DNA of 64,000 nt from Arthrobacter sp. ISL-72 (GCF_018613755.1 NZ_JAGGPP010000027.1:62001-126000); one strand, 5' to 3'; positions 1 to 9,390 are shown, counted from the first letter of the stretch. Notes: generated by a model from the sequence alone, not told the origin. Made by a program: numbers and translations.

Positions 1-147
1 CATCCTTGGAACGCCGGCGGCGTGGACCACGTCCCCGCCGGCCACCGCCACTGGCCCGAACACCAGACCCCCACAATTGTTGTGCTGAACAACCCGGACA
101 AGTACCTGGCTGCTCGGACTGATGAAGAAGGCCGCGCTGCGGCCTGA
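1..147 (+). CDS. yidD: YidD, membrane protein insertion efficiency factor (3' end only)
   Basis: The last 48 codons are present and run in frame from base 1 to TGA at 145-147. The fragment opens with HPWNAGGVDHVP, the C-terminal signature of the small YidD (DUF37) family. YidD is a membrane-associated helper of YidC-dependent insertion. The gene ends 16 bases before yidC on the same strand, matching the usual rpmH-rnpA-yidD-yidC order, and the 5' part lies outside the window. The tail after the conserved region (KYLAARTDEEGRAAA) is ordinary. Confidence 0.93.
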   Translation, partial: HPWNAGGVDHVPAGHRHWPEHQTPTIVVLNNPDKYLAARTDEEGRAAA

Positions 148-163
148 CGAATAGGGATATCGT

Positions 164-1138
164 ATGGACTTCTTTGAAACAATCATGTTTCCGTTCAAAT
201 GGCTTGTGTCCATCATCATGGTGGGCTTCCATGAGGGCCTGAGCAGCATTGGGCTGCCCGAGGCCAGCGGCTGGACCTGGACGCTGTCCATCATCGGGTT
301 GGTGCTGGTGATCCGTGCCGCCCTCATCCCCGTCTTCGTCAAGCAGATCAAGGCACAGCGCGGCATGCAGCTGCTGCAGCCGGACCTGAAGAAGCTGCAG
401 GAAAAGTACAAGGGGAAGACTGACCAGCTGTCCCGCCAGGCCATGGCGCAGGAACAGATGGCCATGTACAAGAAGCACGGAACCAACCCGTTCTCCGCCT
501 GCCTGCCCATGCTCATCCAGATGCCGTTCTTCTTTGCCTTGTTCCAGGTGCTGTCGGGCATCAGCACAGCCCGTGATAAGGGTCTCGGTATCGGTGCCAT
601 GAGCCACGATCAAGTGACGCAGTTCGATGAGTCCACCATCTTCGGTGCCCCACTCTCGGCAACGCTGCTTCATAACCCCGAAGGCAACCCTGTAGCGGTC
701 ACCATCCTGACCATCGTGATGATCCTGGCCATGACGGCCTCGCAGTTCATCACCCAGAAGCAGATCATGGCCAAGAACATGTCCGAAGAGGCCATGGCCA
801 GCCCGTTTATGCGCCAGCAGAAGATGATGCTCTACATCCTGCCGATCGTCTTCGGTGTGGGTGGCATCAACTTCCCTATCGGTGTCCTCATCTACTGGAC
901 CACCACCAACCTCTGGACCATGGCGCAGCAGTTCTTCGTCATCCGCCGCATGCCGACGCCGGGATCCCCCGCCGCCAAGGCCCTCGCAGAGCGCCGTGCC
1001 GCCAAGGGACTGCCGGCCCTGCCGGGCCTGGGAGGCAAGAAGGTCGACGTCGAGGCTGAAGCCGCCGCTGCTGCCGCGGTCGCCGAGGCCAAGGGACAGC
1101 GCATCCAGCCACAACGTAAGAACAGGAAGAAGAAGTAA
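164..1138 (+). CDS. yidC: Membrane protein insertase YidC/Oxa1 family
   Basis: The 324-residue product fits the short actinobacterial YidC, which lacks the large periplasmic domain of proteobacteria. Hydrophobic segments are visible near residues 12-28, 38-60, 112-132, 180-200 and 222-250. An arginine in RAALIPV (about residue 51) sits where the hydrophilic groove arginine is expected. A cytoplasmic loop rich in K and Q follows, and the tail ends in a basic run (RKNRKKK) that in this family contacts ribosomes. YidC inserts membrane proteins alone or with SecYEG. The stop overlaps the next start (TAATG), so jag is translationally coupled. Confidence 0.97.
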   Translation: MDFFETIMFPFKWLVSIIMVGFHEGLSSIGLPEASGWTWTLSIIGLVLVIRAALIPVFVKQIKAQRGMQLLQPDLKKLQEKYKGKTDQLSRQAMAQEQMAMYKKHGTNPFSACLPMLIQMPFFFALFQVLSGISTARDKGLGIGAMSHDQVTQFDESTIFGAPLSATLLHNPEGNPVAVTILTIVMILAMTASQFITQKQIMAKNMSEEAMASPFMRQQKMMLYILPIVFGVGGINFPIGVLIYWTTTNLWTMAQQFFVIRRMPTPGSPAAKALAERRAAKGLPALPGLGGKKVDVEAEAAAAAAVAEAKGQRIQPQRKNRKKK

Positions 1139-1704
1139 TGTCTGTCGAGAGCACCGAAAACGCCGTTTCCGCCGAGGGCGTTGAAGACCACGACGACACC
1201 CGCGACGAGATGCAGGATGCGGGCAAAGGCTCTTCTGTGAGCCGGCTGGAAGAAGAGGGCGACGTCGCCGCCGACTACCTCGAGGAACTGCTGGACATCG
1301 CCGACATCGACGGCGACATCGACATCGAGGTCCGTAACGGACGGACCTACATCTCCATCGTGGCTGAGGAAGAATCTGCCGGGCTCGAGAGCCTTGTTGG
1401 CCGCGACGGTGAAGTTCTGGAAGCCCTCCAGGAGCTGACCCGCCTTTCTGTCCTTTCCGCAACGGAAAACCGCTCCCGGCTGGTGCTGGACATCAACGGA
1501 TACCGCCAGGAGCGTGCCGGCCACCTGCAGAAGATCGCAGAGGACGCAGTGGCTTCCGTGAAGGAATCCGGCAATGCCGTGGCGCTGGAACCGATGAGTG
1601 CTTATGAGCGGAAGATCGTCCATGACGCCGTTGCCGATCTTGGATTTGTGAGCGAATCCGAAGGCGAAGGTGCCGGGAGGCACATTGTTGTCTCAGCAGA
1701 CTGA
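1138..1704 (+). CDS. jag: Jag/KhpB-like KH and R3H domain RNA-binding protein
   Basis: This 188-residue protein has an acidic, low-complexity N-terminus (1-45), a KH-like domain (about 50-120, containing GRDGEVLEALQELTRLSV) and a C-terminal R3H domain (about 125-188, with YERKIVHDAVADL). It lacks the Jag_N domain of Firmicutes, which is usual in actinobacteria. The ATG shares bases with the yidC stop codon. KhpB proteins bind RNA and influence cell elongation in other bacteria; that role here is inference. The yidC-jag-rsmG order is strongly conserved near oriC. Confidence 0.93.
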   Translation: MSVESTENAVSAEGVEDHDDTRDEMQDAGKGSSVSRLEEEGDVAADYLEELLDIADIDGDIDIEVRNGRTYISIVAEEESAGLESLVGRDGEVLEALQELTRLSVLSATENRSRLVLDINGYRQERAGHLQKIAEDAVASVKESGNAVALEPMSAYERKIVHDAVADLGFVSESEGEGAGRHIVVSAD

Positions 1705-1723
1705 AGACGCCGGGACGCTGACA

Positions 1724-2374
1724 ATGGTTGACATCACTGCCGCGGAGCTAAAGGCGGCCGAGGCGATCTTCGGTGACCGTCTGGATCTGGCCAAGCGTTA
1801 TGTAGAGCACCTGGCCACATCCGGAACGGAGCGGGGACTGATCGGCCCCCGTGAAGTCCCCCGGCTCTGGAGCCGGCATGTGTTGAATTGTGCCGTCATT
1901 GAGCGGGAAATCGCCGAGGGCAGCCACGTCGCGGACGTTGGAAGCGGGGCCGGCCTTCCCGGGCTGTGCTTGGCCATTGCCCGTCCCGATCTGGAACTGA
2001 CCCTGATTGAGCCACTGGAACGCCGGGTTATCTGGCTGCAGGAAGTGGTGGACGATCTCGGGCTGACGAATGTCACGGTAATGCGCACCCGGGCCGAGCT
2101 CGCGGTAGGAATGGTGGACGCCGACGTCGTGACGGCCCGCGCCGTTTCGGCGCTCTCCAACCTTGCCGGGCTGACGATCCCCCTCCTTGCAGGCAAGGGC
2201 GAAGTTGTGGCCATCAAGGGACGAAGTGCAGGCGAAGAGATCGAGAAGGCCGCCAAGGCCATCCGGAAGCTCGGCGGCGTTCAGACGTCCGTAGTTGTAG
2301 TCGGTGAGGACCTCCTGGAGGAACCCACCACTGTGGTTCGAATCATCGTTAATAAGACGCAAAAGATTGCCTAA
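1724..2374 (+). CDS. rsmG: 16S rRNA (guanine527-N7)-methyltransferase RsmG
   Basis: The product methylates N7 of G527 in 16S rRNA using S-adenosylmethionine; loss of the enzyme gives low-level streptomycin resistance in several bacteria. The SAM-binding motif VADVGSGAGLPGLCLA is intact. I chose ATG 1724 (216 residues), which begins at the conserved MVDITAAELKAAEAIFG. An in-frame ATG at 1670 would overlap jag by 35 bases. The stop at 2372-2374 is embedded in an 11-bp inverted repeat. It is the third gene of the yidC-jag-rsmG run. Confidence 0.93.
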   Translation: MVDITAAELKAAEAIFGDRLDLAKRYVEHLATSGTERGLIGPREVPRLWSRHVLNCAVIEREIAEGSHVADVGSGAGLPGLCLAIARPDLELTLIEPLERRVIWLQEVVDDLGLTNVTVMRTRAELAVGMVDADVVTARAVSALSNLAGLTIPLLAGKGEVVAIKGRSAGEEIEKAAKAIRKLGGVQTSVVVVGEDLLEEPTTVVRIIVNKTQKIA

Positions 2375-2418
2375 CCGCTGGCCCGGTGCCGCAGGACTTT
2401 AGGGGGAAGCGGTTAGGC
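2369..2418 (+). terminator. Inverted repeat over the rsmG stop codon (attenuator or weak terminator)
   Basis: GCCTAACCGCT (2369-2379) pairs perfectly with AGCGGTTAGGC (2408-2418) across a 28-base loop. No T-tract follows, so it is not a classical Rho-independent terminator. It could reduce read-through into parA or protect the 3' end of the rsmG transcript. Confidence 0.45.
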
Positions 2419-2461
2419 TAGTGAACGGCAGATCAAGCCGAATGAGAGTGAGTGTGTCACA

Positions 2462-3526
2462 GTGACCAGTAGCGAAGCCTCCACACAGCGGATACCACCG
2501 TTTGTGTCCCTGGGGTCCGCGCGGGCCATTGTCGCGCCCTCAATCGCGCAGAGCGACACATGGAATCACCTCAATTCGGTTACTAACCGCTCTAAGTCCT
2601 CGGTTTCACGTGAAACTGTCGAATCCATGGGCGGGAACATCATGGACTCGATCGACGACTCCAGCCCCATTGCCCGCGAACTCGCGCATGAAAACAAACG
2701 CCGCGAACGTTTGATTGGCCGGCAGCTTCCCAAGCCGGAGAAGACCCGCGTGTTCACGGTGTCGAACCAAAAAGGCGGCGTGGGTAAAACCACCACCACG
2801 GTGAACATCGCGGCTGCCCTCGCGGCTGCCGGGCTGAACGTCCTGGTCATTGATATCGACCCGCAGGGCAACGCGTCCACCGCCCTGGGCATCGAACACC
2901 ATGCTGATGTGGACAGCATCTACGATGTCCTGATCAATGACGTTCCGCTCAAGGACGTTGTGGCCCAGTGCCCGGACATTGCCAATCTGATTTGCGCACC
3001 GGCCACCATCCACCTGGCAGGCGCAGAGATCGAGCTGGTTTCGCTCGTTGCCAGGGAGCAGCGCCTCCGCCGCGCGATTGACGTTTACGCCAAGGAGCGG
3101 CAGAAGGCCGGCGAGGCCCGCCTGGACTACATCTTCATCGACTGCCCGCCGAGCCTGGGCCTCCTGACGGTCAACGCCTTCTGCGCGGCCAGCGAGGTGC
3201 TGATTCCCATCCAGTGCGAGTACTACGCACTGGAAGGCCTCAGCCAGCTTCTGAAGAACATCGAGATGATCCAGAAGCACCTCAACGCGGAGCTGATCGT
3301 TTCCACCATCCTTCTCACCATGTACGACGGACGTACGAACCTTGCGGCGCAGGTGGCTGCGGAGGTCCGTCAGCACTTCCCCGAGCAAGTCCTGGGCGCT
3401 GTGGTGCCACGGTCCGTCAGGATCTCCGAGGCACCCAGTTACCAGCAGACCGTGATGACCTACGACCCGTCCTCCAGCGGTGCACTCTCCTACCTGGAAG
3501 CCGCAGCGGAAATCGCTGAACGTTAG
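2462..3526 (+). CDS. parA: Chromosome partitioning ATPase ParA (Soj)
   Basis: This Walker-type ATPase moves ParB-parS complexes toward the new pole. The deviant Walker A motif KGGVGKTTTT is at residues 104-113 and the following IDIDPQGNAS motif is present. The first 60 residues of the longest reading (GTG 2462) are unusual because the parS site at 2602-2617 would encode the residues VSRET. In-frame ATGs at 2627 and 2642 (MDSIDDSSPIARELAHENKR) would place parS in the 5' leader and give a typical-sized protein. The true start is therefore uncertain. It lies 65 bases before parB and is co-directional with it. Confidence 0.94.
   Translation: MTSSEASTQRIPPFVSLGSARAIVAPSIAQSDTWNHLNSVTNRSKSSVSRETVESMGGNIMDSIDDSSPIARELAHENKRRERLIGRQLPKPEKTRVFTVSNQKGGVGKTTTTVNIAAALAAAGLNVLVIDIDPQGNASTALGIEHHADVDSIYDVLINDVPLKDVVAQCPDIANLICAPATIHLAGAEIELVSLVAREQRLRRAIDVYAKERQKAGEARLDYIFIDCPPSLGLLTVNAFCAASEVLIPIQCEYYALEGLSQLLKNIEMIQKHLNAELIVSTILLTMYDGRTNLAAQVAAEVRQHFPEQVLGAVVPRSVRISEAPSYQQTVMTYDPSSSGALSYLEAAAEIAER
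2602..2617. promoter_or_regulatory. parS: parS site 1, in the parA 5' end or leader
   Basis: The 14-base core GTTTCACGTGAAAC (2603-2616) matches the bacterial parS consensus exactly; the outer pair is G/T rather than T/A. It overlaps the first codons or leader of parA. ParB binding here could both seed the partition complex and repress parAB. Confidence 0.9.
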
Positions 3527-3591
3527 AATTTTCAACAACTGCACTAGCCAGAGCCGGGTCTGCCGGGCTCTTCCTTTGGAGGGATTTATCC

Positions 3592-4887
3592 ATGAGCGAT
3601 AAGCGACGCGGCCTCGGCCGTGGTCTTGGCGCACTCATTCCCAGCTCCGCTCCGGCTAACGCTTCCGGCAACGGCGCAGCGCCTTCCCGTCCCGTGGACC
3701 TGTTTTTCCCCGAAGCCAGGAAGAAACCGACGACGGCCGCCGGCGTTCTGATCGAGGAGAACGCAGCAGCATCCGCACCCGCCGGGGCGCGTTTTGCGGA
3801 GACGGCTGATGCTCCGTTGGAGGAGGAGGCACCGTCGACGGAGGCCGCCTTGGCGGAGGAAGCAGATGCTTCCACAGCTTTTGCGCCGAAGGATTCGTCC
3901 AGTAGCACAATGCCCTCCGCGTCCGCGCCGTCTGAGCCGAAGGCTCCAGCCCGGAAACCTACAGCTAAGTCAGCCGAAACGAAGCAGGCTGACTCGAAGG
4001 AAGCCGGTCCGGCGGCGGAGTCAGGTGCGAGCACTGCCGTTGCCTACGACGGACCGGAGCTGGTCGAAGTTCCGGGTGTCAGGTTCGCCGAGATTCCGGT
4101 CGGTGACATTCACCCGAACCGCAAACAGCCGCGTACTGTCTTCGATGAAGACGACATGGCTGAGCTCGTTCACTCGGTTCGTGAAATAGGCGTTCTCCAG
4201 CCAATTGTGGTCCGTACCTCAACCGAAAAAGGTGGCGAACCGTTTGAGCTCGTCATGGGTGAACGTCGGTGGCGGGCAGTTCAGGCTGCCGGACTCGAAA
4301 CCATCCCTGCAATTGTCAGGGACACCACTGATGACGACCTGCTTCGCGACGCTCTTCTCGAAAACCTCCACCGCAGCCAGCTGAACCCGCTTGAAGAGGC
4401 GGCGGCCTACCAGCAGCTGTTGGAGGACTTCGGCACAACGCACGAACAGCTGGCCGACCGTATTGGTCGTTCGCGGCCCCAGGTATCGAATACGCTCCGC
4501 CTCCTCAAGCTGCCGCCCCTGGTGCAGCGCCGTGTTGCTGCGAACGTTCTGTCGGCCGGCCACGCCCGCGCCCTTCTGGCACTTCCCGATGCGGCAGCTA
4601 TGGAGCGTTTGGCCCAGAAGATCGTTGCAGAAGGAATGTCGGTTCGGGCTACCGAGGAAGCGGTGACTCTGTATCAGAGGCCCGCGACACCTTCCAAGAA
4701 TAACGTTCCCCGCCCCGGAGCCCGGCACGAACGACTGGACTACTTGGCGTCCTCCCTGTCGGACCGGCTGGATACAAACGTAAAGATCTCACTCGGTGCC
4801 AGGAAAGGCCGCGTAAGTATCGAGTTTGCCAGCGTGGAGGATCTGAACCGCATCATGGAGGTTCTGACCCCTGGAGCCGAGAACTAG
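3592..4887 (+). CDS. parB: Chromosome partitioning protein ParB (Spo0J), CTPase
   Basis: The 431-residue protein starts with a basic peptide KRRGLGRGLGALIP (4-17), the ParA-stimulating tail. A disordered Ala/Glu/Pro-rich linker runs to about residue 160. The ParB N-domain carries the CTP-binding GERRWRA motif (about 223-229) and the ENLHRSQLNPLEEA box. A parS-reading helix-turn-helix follows (THEQLADRIGRSRPQVSNTL, about 283-302), then a C-terminal dimerisation domain. Start: ATG with upstream GGAGGG. The linker is long, as is common in Arthrobacter relatives. The protein should load on the nine parS sites in this window and spread or slide from them. Confidence 0.96.
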   Translation: MSDKRRGLGRGLGALIPSSAPANASGNGAAPSRPVDLFFPEARKKPTTAAGVLIEENAAASAPAGARFAETADAPLEEEAPSTEAALAEEADASTAFAPKDSSSSTMPSASAPSEPKAPARKPTAKSAETKQADSKEAGPAAESGASTAVAYDGPELVEVPGVRFAEIPVGDIHPNRKQPRTVFDEDDMAELVHSVREIGVLQPIVVRTSTEKGGEPFELVMGERRWRAVQAAGLETIPAIVRDTTDDDLLRDALLENLHRSQLNPLEEAAAYQQLLEDFGTTHEQLADRIGRSRPQVSNTLRLLKLPPLVQRRVAANVLSAGHARALLALPDAAAMERLAQKIVAEGMSVRATEEAVTLYQRPATPSKNNVPRPGARHERLDYLASSLSDRLDTNVKISLGARKGRVSIEFASVEDLNRIMEVLTPGAEN

Positions 4888-4906
4888 AACTTTGCAGCAC
4901 TGAGTC

Positions 4907-4936
4907 GGGTCTGTTTCACGTGAAACAGGCCCTTTT
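4907..4936 (+). terminator. parS: parB terminator built on a parS site (parS site 2)
   Basis: A perfect 16-base parS (TGTTTCACGTGAAACA, 4912-4927) is extended outward to GGGTC/GGCCC arms. This gives a 13-bp inverted repeat with one T-G wobble, directly followed by TTTT (4933-4936), 19 bases after the parB stop. The same bases can be a ParB loading site in DNA and an intrinsic terminator hairpin in RNA. Confidence 0.8.
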
Positions 4937-5524
4937 CTGTGGCTTCTTTCGGGAAGAGTCTCTATTTGTGCAAGGTTTGGGCCCCTCTTCCATATAGGGG
5001 CGCACGCCCCCCTTCATGTTCTGTGCGTGAAGACCCCCGACTGGCCGCAGCGCCACCTTCAGCCTTGCTGGGAGGTCTTCTGGGAACCTAGAGTGCTCAT
5101 CGGCGTGTCGGCAGCGGCGTGCACGCCTGTATTGCCTTAAGAGGGCATTGTGGCACCGTCGCTGCCGTTCAGTGAGTCCTTGTTGGGTCTGGGCGCGCAT
5201 CACTGGTCACGCTCTTCGTCGCTCTTGGCGGATAAGGACCCCTTGTGAGTGGAACGCGGGTGTTGGTGGGCCCGTGGAGTCGAGGCATTGAGCTGCCAAT
5301 AGCGAGTTTTACCGTACCGTAAGTAGCGGCAGACCTCCCTCCGGTCGCACAGTGCCGTTCCAGCCAGGTTCACGGGTGGACCGGCCTCTGAGTAGTCGAT
5401 GCGACGTGTCGTTCGCGGCCGCAAGGCAAAACCCTCGCGAAGCTCGGAGCTGACAGCTCGGCAGAACCTTGTCTCAAATGATCAGAGAAACCCGCACCAA
5501 CGTGGGCCACGGCGCGGCTCCGAC

Positions 5525-5540
5525 TGTTTCACGTGAAACG
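5525..5540. promoter_or_regulatory. parS: parS site 3
   Basis: Core GTTTCACGTGAAAC is perfect (5526-5539); outer bases are T and G, so 15 of 16 positions match. It lies 613 bases from site 2. Confidence 0.9.
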
Positions 5541-6104
5541 GGTAATCGGAATCCGGTAACGATGTGCCCGAACTTCACGCATTCGCAGTCATACTGCGGG
5601 TACCGAAAGCCGCTGCATCAACGCACGCCGAACCCGAACTCCCCAAGGTGACGTGCCGGTGCTTCCGAGCCCATACTCAAAGCGCAGACACTCTCAGTGT
5701 CACAGGCACCGGCATAACCACAGATCTTCCTGCGCGTGCGCGGCGGATCTTGTCCAGTGTAGAGAATTGCGGTCCTTTCCCCTATTCCGCCATCGTGACT
5801 AACACCGCCAAGTCCACTGTTGAGCAGGCACAGCAACGTATCTCACTGGCGGGAGCCGGTAGGAGCATCCAGCAAGGAAACCCCTTAAACCGAGACATGG
5901 TCCTGTAGTGGGGTCCTGGTCATGCTCGCATCAGACATAGCCGGTCAAGGCTCGACAAACTGTTTGCAGGCCCGCCGTCATGCAGGCGAAGTCGCCGTAC
6001 GAGCGGCAGCGTGCCACAGCGGGGCATCGCGAGTTTGACATGGCCTAGATGCGGCCGCAGGAAAAACAGCTACCGCCTGTACAGGCATCCTTGAAACGAG
6101 CAGA

Positions 6105-6120
6105 TGTTTCACGTGAAACG
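6105..6120. promoter_or_regulatory. parS: parS site 4
   Basis: Perfect 14-base core (6106-6119) with outer T/G. An AT-rich patch (about 6145-6172) follows within 30 bases. Confidence 0.9.
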
Positions 6121-7088
6121 GCATGCTCCGCGCCTGTTGATCGATCAGATGTAATCATATTATTTTCCTGTGTTAGCGAGCTGCCGGGAATCGGGGAACG
6201 AGCTAACTGATATGAGAGTGCACCCTTGGTTCCTGCAAATCATCGAAGACGTTACCGCGCGGTCCCGGACCCCGCTTCTCCTATGAGTGACGCCTGCATA
6301 AGGCGCCAAGTCGCAGAACAAAGTACGTTCCACATATCGCCGCTGTCCCCATCCCAGTGATAGTGTGCAGCGAAGCCTGGGCCCTCCTCGGTTGCCTGGG
6401 TCAGTGGGACAGCCTCTGGTGCGGGCACAAATGGGCTGAGCTGGGCCGGTTGACCTGATGCGCTGGCCGTTCGATCCATGCTTGAGGATTGCTGAGAGGC
6501 TCGGAGCAGTGTTCTGGCTCCTGCCGTAACACTGAACCTCGGGCATTGGTCGACACTACTTCGGACTCGCTTCATTTGACTGTGGCGGCTCCGCCCGTGG
6601 CGGCGGCCGGAGTAGGCCTCCCCTGTGGTGATCTTCTACAGGCACAGTGTGCAATACCCATGCTGGACCGTTCCCGGGACTGAATCCACCGCTGGCTGGC
6701 CGGGCTGTTGCGCCTTGCAACGGCGTACATCGAGACACATAGCATTGGCTGGGGCCCGTCCCGCGTTCGAGGGTCGCCTTACGCAGACCGGAAGCTTTCG
6801 TCCACTAGATGCTTGCGCCATTGCCGCGCCGCTTATGCGGTGGCTTCGAGCGAGCTGTGAAAAGCCCTACTGGCAGTGGCACCAAGTGCGGTGCCTTTCG
6901 CCCCTTCCCCCGTCCATTCACCCGTCCGGAGGAGCACTGGGACACGGCTTTACCGCATGGCTGAAGGTGCACCGCAGCTGCTGCCGCTGCGCGTCTGCAC
7001 CACGAACAGGAGTTGGAGAAGCCGGCCGAGTCCGCGGATTAGGTACTTCTGGCCACACATCGGCGGTGCATAACGCAGTGGATATCGT

Positions 7089-7476
7089 TGTGGATAACTT
7101 TGTGGATAGGGCAGAGTGTGCATTCGCGGGACCAGTGCGATCAGCCCCAAGCGTGGGTGCCGGGAGAACGCGGCATAGGTGCGCCTAGGCATGTTTCACG
7201 TGAAACAAGGCAGCAGCACCGCTAGGATTCCGGAAAATCTGGATCAAAACTGCCTTTTCCGTCGAAATAGGCGGTATTTGGCCTCAGGTCTGGGCGGAAA
7301 TCCTGCGCACGGATGAGTGACACCAGAAGCGCGAGCAGGTGACATGCGACACACTCCAGCCTGCGCTCCCTTCGGGGACAGCTATGTCCAAGATCACAAG
7401 TAGGCCGGTAGCGGGCCGTGCTGTGGATAAAGCTGTGGATATCGTCTGTGGAGAAATCCCGGCTAGTTGTGGAAAA
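7089..7476. promoter_or_regulatory. DnaA-box cluster inside the parS region
   Basis: Two perfect boxes TGTGGATAA (complement of TTATCCACA) are at 7089-7097 and 7422-7430. One-mismatch boxes are at 7101-7109 (TGTGGATAG), 7434-7442 (TGTGGATAT), 7447-7455 (TGTGGAGAA) and 7468-7476 (TGTGGAAAA). All six have the same orientation and four fall within 55 bases. This suggests a DnaA-binding locus such as a titration or timing site. It is unlikely to be the main origin, because dnaA should lie left of the window and no strong AT-rich unwinding element adjoins. Confidence 0.6.
7192..7207. promoter_or_regulatory. parS: parS site 5
   Basis: Perfect 16-base TGTTTCACGTGAAACA. It sits between the two halves of the DnaA-box cluster (7089-7109 and 7422-7476). 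Confidence 0.92.
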
Positions 7477-8822
7477 CTCGTGACGAATCGTAGCCTGAGT
7501 CGACGCAGCGAGGCCTAGGTTGGAGTTTGAGGCGGACGGTCCAGGCCCTTAGCGGCTATTCACTGGTGGGAGACGACCGTGAAAATCTCTGGTTAGTCAC
7601 GTCCAAGGAGGTACTGCAATGGTTGAACACCGACGCGACGTCGTCTCTTGTCCGGTCGTATTGACTGCTCAGGCGACCCAGGAAGAGCCAGGCCCTGGCT
7701 CGGAGAGACCGGGAGCAGACAGTTCGTCCTCTATAGAAGGGGGTAATGACTCCTTCGGCTATCGAGACGGGGGCAGCCTTGAACATCAGCAGGCAGCCTG
7801 TGATGACGCCGGTGTGTCTTTCTGGCAGCTCAGGTGCCTGGGAAGGCACAAGCCCGGAAACCTGAAAGCAACCTGGACTGGCAATTCATCCGTACCTTTA
7901 GTCTTGGGCTCCCCGATCGAAGGATGGGCTGCGGGGCGACACAACCGAAGCGGTTGCACAGAGTCGCCAGGCTGGTTTGGGAGTGCCTCCTGCAAAGAAG
8001 CCCCAGCGAATCGCCTCGGCTGATATCGCCTCCCCGAGGGGGATGGCAAGATTCGCACGCCAACCAGGATGTCGCCACGGCCAGCCTGCGCTCTCGTGTC
8101 ATCTCCGGATCCTCGATTCGGGGCCGCTTGTCTCCGCGCTTGAACACGTCCCATTGACAGGGGGAACCCTGGCAGGCCCCTTGACGCCTTCTGTAATCAA
8201 CGCCCTCGTAGTTGGTCCAGGGGTCCACAGCGGCGAATGTACCGTGAAGCAATGTCCATGGATAGAGCCGCTACCCGGCCTCGCCCCCATTGCATGTGAT
8301 CGTGCTGAGTGATTGGTTTCCCTGTGGTCCGTAGCTGCCACTCCGCCAATGGGACGACGGTCGGGCCGTCAGTGGCTTCGCTTCGTTCAATCCGGCGGCC
8401 CGTCCGGGAGGTGAAACCGCCGCCAAAGAAACTGCTAGCGTGCGGTAGCTAACGTCCAGAGGGACTGGCAAATAGCAACCGTTGAACCTTGGGATGCCAG
8501 TGTCGCCGGTCTCGGAGGACAGGTTCACTCGGCGTCTTGGTCTATACGCTCTGTTCGTGTGGACCTACGGGCTCGCCTTTTCAGCCTGGCATGCTGCCGT
8601 TGAGCGTTGATGAAGCAAGTGGTCATGCCAGCCGGGGCTGGTTTCTCAGAGGGTGTTCCGACCGTCCCTTCGGCTCCATCACAGTTGATAGGGCGAGGGC
8701 TGGGATTGATTGAAGCGCGCGATGGCTGCGCATGCTGTCACCGCTCCAGGAGCTACCCGTCTTTTTGCTCAAATTGGCTCAGTTCGCAAGCTCGAGGGGT
8801 TACCAAGCACAGGTGACTGTTT

Positions 8823-8838
8823 TGTTTCACGTGAAACA
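8823..8838. promoter_or_regulatory. parS: parS site 6
   Basis: Perfect 16-base TGTTTCACGTGAAACA, 1631 bases from site 5, the widest gap inside the array. Confidence 0.92.
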
Positions 8839-9364
8839 CGATGGATGTTGCCTTCAGCGGGCCGGCCTGCCGGAAGACGGCAGTATTCCCTAGGTCGATC
8901 TTCCCGCAATGCCCGGGTTTACCATCGCGATGTGCTGGAGCATCTGCTCGACTACTGCGCCGCCTGCCACTGCGATGCATGCGAGTGTGGACGACGTGAA
9001 CTCCAGCGGCACGCCCCGGGATTTCGGCCAGGCCGTGCGGAACTAATGAGGTAGGTCGCCTGACCACGACGCCGAGGATTTCCGGCCTGTTAGCCCAGAG
9101 CTGAAACTTGAAGTGGTTGATTTTGTCGTGCTCTAAGGTTGGACGCGCTAGGCGGCATAAGGACTTAACCGCTGCTGGCATGGGGCCCTGGGTGAATGGC
9201 CCAACTCGAGTACCGCCGCGCAGCGGCCTGGCTAGCATGACATGGTCGCGACCCGTTTGGGCTCGCGGCGCTCAACTACGGCGAGCCTGTCCTCTACGCG
9301 CTCTCCCCTGAGCAGCGGTGTCAGAGGTGAATGCTTCACGTGACCTTCCTCGTGACCACCCCGC

Positions 9365-9390
9365 TGGGATGTTTCACGTGAAACGTCCCA
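9365..9390. promoter_or_regulatory. parS: parS site 7 within an extended palindrome
   Basis: The 14-base core (9371-9384) is embedded in a 26-base palindrome whose outer arms are TGGGA (9365-9369) and TCCCA (9386-9390), with one T/G mispair between arm and core. No T-run follows, so this is not an obvious terminator. It resembles the extended architecture of the parB-terminator site. Confidence 0.88.

Noticed and set aside
6625..7188. 187-codon open frame in the gene-free region
   Set aside because: No ribosome binding site, no family resemblance, irregular composition, and it overlaps DnaA boxes and other frames.
7089..7476. Main chromosomal origin (oriC) within the parS region
   Set aside because: Gene order (yidD-yidC on the plus strand at the left edge) puts dnaA and oriC left of base 1. 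The cluster has no strong AT-rich unwinding element beside it.
9333..9345. Tenth parS site (GCTTCACGTGACC)
   Set aside because: Only the central part matches; three or more mismatches in the 14-base core, so at most a half-site.
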